A DNA stretch of 64,000 nt. Origin: Selaginella tamariscina (taxonomy: Eukaryota > Streptophyta > Lycopodiopsida > Selaginellales > Selaginellaceae). Below are positions 62,301 through 64,000 of the stretch, piece after piece; within the stretch, counting starts at the first letter, position 1, and each line of letters opens with the position of its first letter. The notes below the pieces were generated by a model, which worked only from the letters and a program-made list of their open reading frames with translations, searched no databases and was not told where the DNA came from. The stretch is taken from assembly GCA_003024785.1 (NCBI GenBank), contig PUQB01000209.1, positions 62,001-126,000 on the forward strand, in the 5' to 3' direction. A program made the translations under genes and the position numbers.

Positions 62301-64000
62301 ATGTATACGCTAAACATATGCATATTAAGATATACGATAAATATTCAAAAATTTGGAATTTCTCTATATGTGTGTATCATTTATAGATACACATGAAATG
62401 TATGTACCCATGTGTATTGGGTTACAGCTCTTTTACATATATTATTATTTGTTATGTATCTATATATTGAATTTATATACATATGTGTGTGTTTGTGTCT
62501 CTAACGTCTTAAGAGATGTGCATGAAAAAGAAGTGATCGGCAGCCACAAGGATTCACTTGGGTAGAAACTTGTAGAATAGATGTCCTGAAATTAATTAGA
62601 AACTTAGTTTTTATAAGTAATTACTTTGAATTATTGATATTAAAGAATATTTTAATTTTTTTAATAAGATATTAAATATGTGTTCGAATCTTTCAATTTA
62701 ACCAGTTTATCCCATGTTTTTAACTTTAAATGCTCGACATAATAATACTTGATTAATTATATACACTTAATTCTTAACCTAATTTAATAAGCTTCTTAAT
62801 GTCATGGAATGAAAGATGTTTATAAAAAAAAGAAAGACAAAAAGGAGTGAGTTAGCACGGCAGCAAGCATTGTCAGATGCCGTAGCCATGCATGTTACAA
62901 TGTTATATAACACATACATATATAAATCTTTAATAGCTTCATATAAATCTGTTTTATCTTTTTAAAATCTATCTAAATAAATCACTCATTTTCAACTTTT
63001 ACTTTAATCTTTATAAAATTAAAATTATTATTATAACATTTACTATAATGTTTTACTCGCTTTAATAAATTACTTTTTGTGATCGAAAAATGTTATCAAC
63101 ATTAACAGAAAGATTAGTAAAACTTTAAAGATTAGCACAGATAATCAGTTTTTAATGAAGAAATTAGTGAAAAATCTAATGTAATTATCCCACATAGTAT
63201 AATTACATTACATTAAGATGTATAATGTAATAATTATTTTATTATTATTATATTACGTTAACACGTACAACTGTAATGTGGAAATAAATGTTCAAACATT
63301 TTATTAATTAGTATTTATAAATTAAATGCGGTTTAAACTTATTTTCCTTTTTCTTAAATAAACTTTCTTTTTCTTACCACAAAAGGAAAGGAACGGAAAG
63401 ATTAGTAAGAGTAATCGGGAGATTAGTAAGGAAATTAAGACAATATGGTGGTTAGTGAAGAGATTAGTAAGGAGGTTATATGTGTTTCTTGGGAGGAGGT
63501 TAGTTTATGATTCTTGTATCTTTGATAAATTCATTCCTTAACGTTCATGTATATTGCCTTTGTGCGTGTGTGTGTGTTCATATATATCTTAATGTATGTA
63601 CACAGATATACACACAAACGACTCTTGCATAAAAAATGTGTGGTAAAATAAAACATGAATTAAACTTAAATGCTACTTAATTTTTAATTTGAACTTGATA
63701 AAACTAATGTAATTAGTTGAAACTGAATGCTGTGATAATATAAGATATTTTGATATGTTGCCATTTTCTTAACAGACATTGAACTTGATCTCTCTATTGA
63801 AATTGAAATGATGGAAAAAACTTTCGTAAACATAACTCAACCGATTAACCATGTGTATCTCAATATAATATAATTATTAAAAACTTATATTAGTTTTTTC
63901 ATTAAATTTGCTATGAATTAAACGTACATATATTTAATTCTGTTTTTAAATTATCACATAAATAGAGTATTTCATTAATTTTTTAATACTTTAGATTTGT
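59014..64000. other. AT-rich, microsatellite-rich gene-free region
   Basis: About 5 kb with no coding sequence that I can support. Open frames here are low-complexity and lack motifs. Simple repeats are frequent, including (TC)n(AC)n at 59335-59387, (AC)n near 61280-61300 and (GT)n near 60686-60708. No transposon domain or RNA gene was recognised. Confidence 0.65.
59335..59387. repeat. Compound (TC)n(AC)n microsatellite
   Basis: About 10 TC units followed by about 16 AC units. It is the longest compound simple repeat in the window and lies in the gene-free region. Confidence 0.9.

Noticed and set aside
62353-62565. Tyr/Cys-rich open frame
   Set aside because: Formed largely by TATA/TGTG simple sequence. 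No conserved pattern.

Overview
The window is nuclear DNA of a land plant. The gene set is plant-type: a CSLA mannan synthase, GH35 beta-galactosidase, a PPR protein, a trihelix factor and plant-type RPA1. Introns are very short (about 45-70 nt) and genes are closely packed, which fits a lycophyte of the Selaginella type. That assignment is an inference, because no species-specific marker was identified.

Layout. 1-22.7 kb is gene-dense: RPA1 (5' part), an O-fucosyltransferase-like gene, CSLA, a GH35 beta-galactosidase, a LYR-motif protein, an intronless cyclophilin, an organellar-type methionine aminopeptidase, a small DPY-30-like gene, the splicing helicase PRP16, a TRAF-type zinc-finger protein and a trihelix factor. 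23.2-24.0 kb is a decayed partial copy of a prolidase gene. 24.3-35.4 kb is a nested retrotransposon block. Ty3/gypsy element A (short LTRs of about 0.2 kb) was split in its gag by chromovirus-type element B, with a GAAGC target-site duplication. 35.4-38.1 kb is AT-rich and shows no gene. 38.1-47.5 kb is again gene-dense: intact-looking prolidase, SLD5 (GINS), a cysteine-desulfurase-like PLP enzyme, HSP90 and UDP-glucose 4-epimerase. 49.9-56.1 kb is element C, a fuller relative of B, joined to a Ty1/copia RNase H remnant. 56.7-59.0 kb is a multi-exon PPR gene. 59-64 kb is AT-rich DNA with microsatellites.

The most interesting signal is in elements B and C. They lack a tRNA-type primer site next to the 5' LTR. 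The bases just inside the LTR are instead complementary to an LTR segment about 29 nt downstream of a TATA-like box, where transcripts would be expected to start. The complementarity is 13 nt in C and 10 nt in B, and one position has changed on both sides between the two copies. This points to self-primed reverse transcription of the Tf1 kind. B has also lost the RT catalytic YLDD block by an exact 31-codon in-frame deletion, so it cannot be autonomous.

A second pattern covers the whole window. Nearly every multi-exon gene carries one or two 1-nt frame breaks, often in homopolymers, in otherwise well-conserved reading frames. Residual sequence error is the simplest explanation, and I describe those genes as probably functional rather than as pseudogenes.
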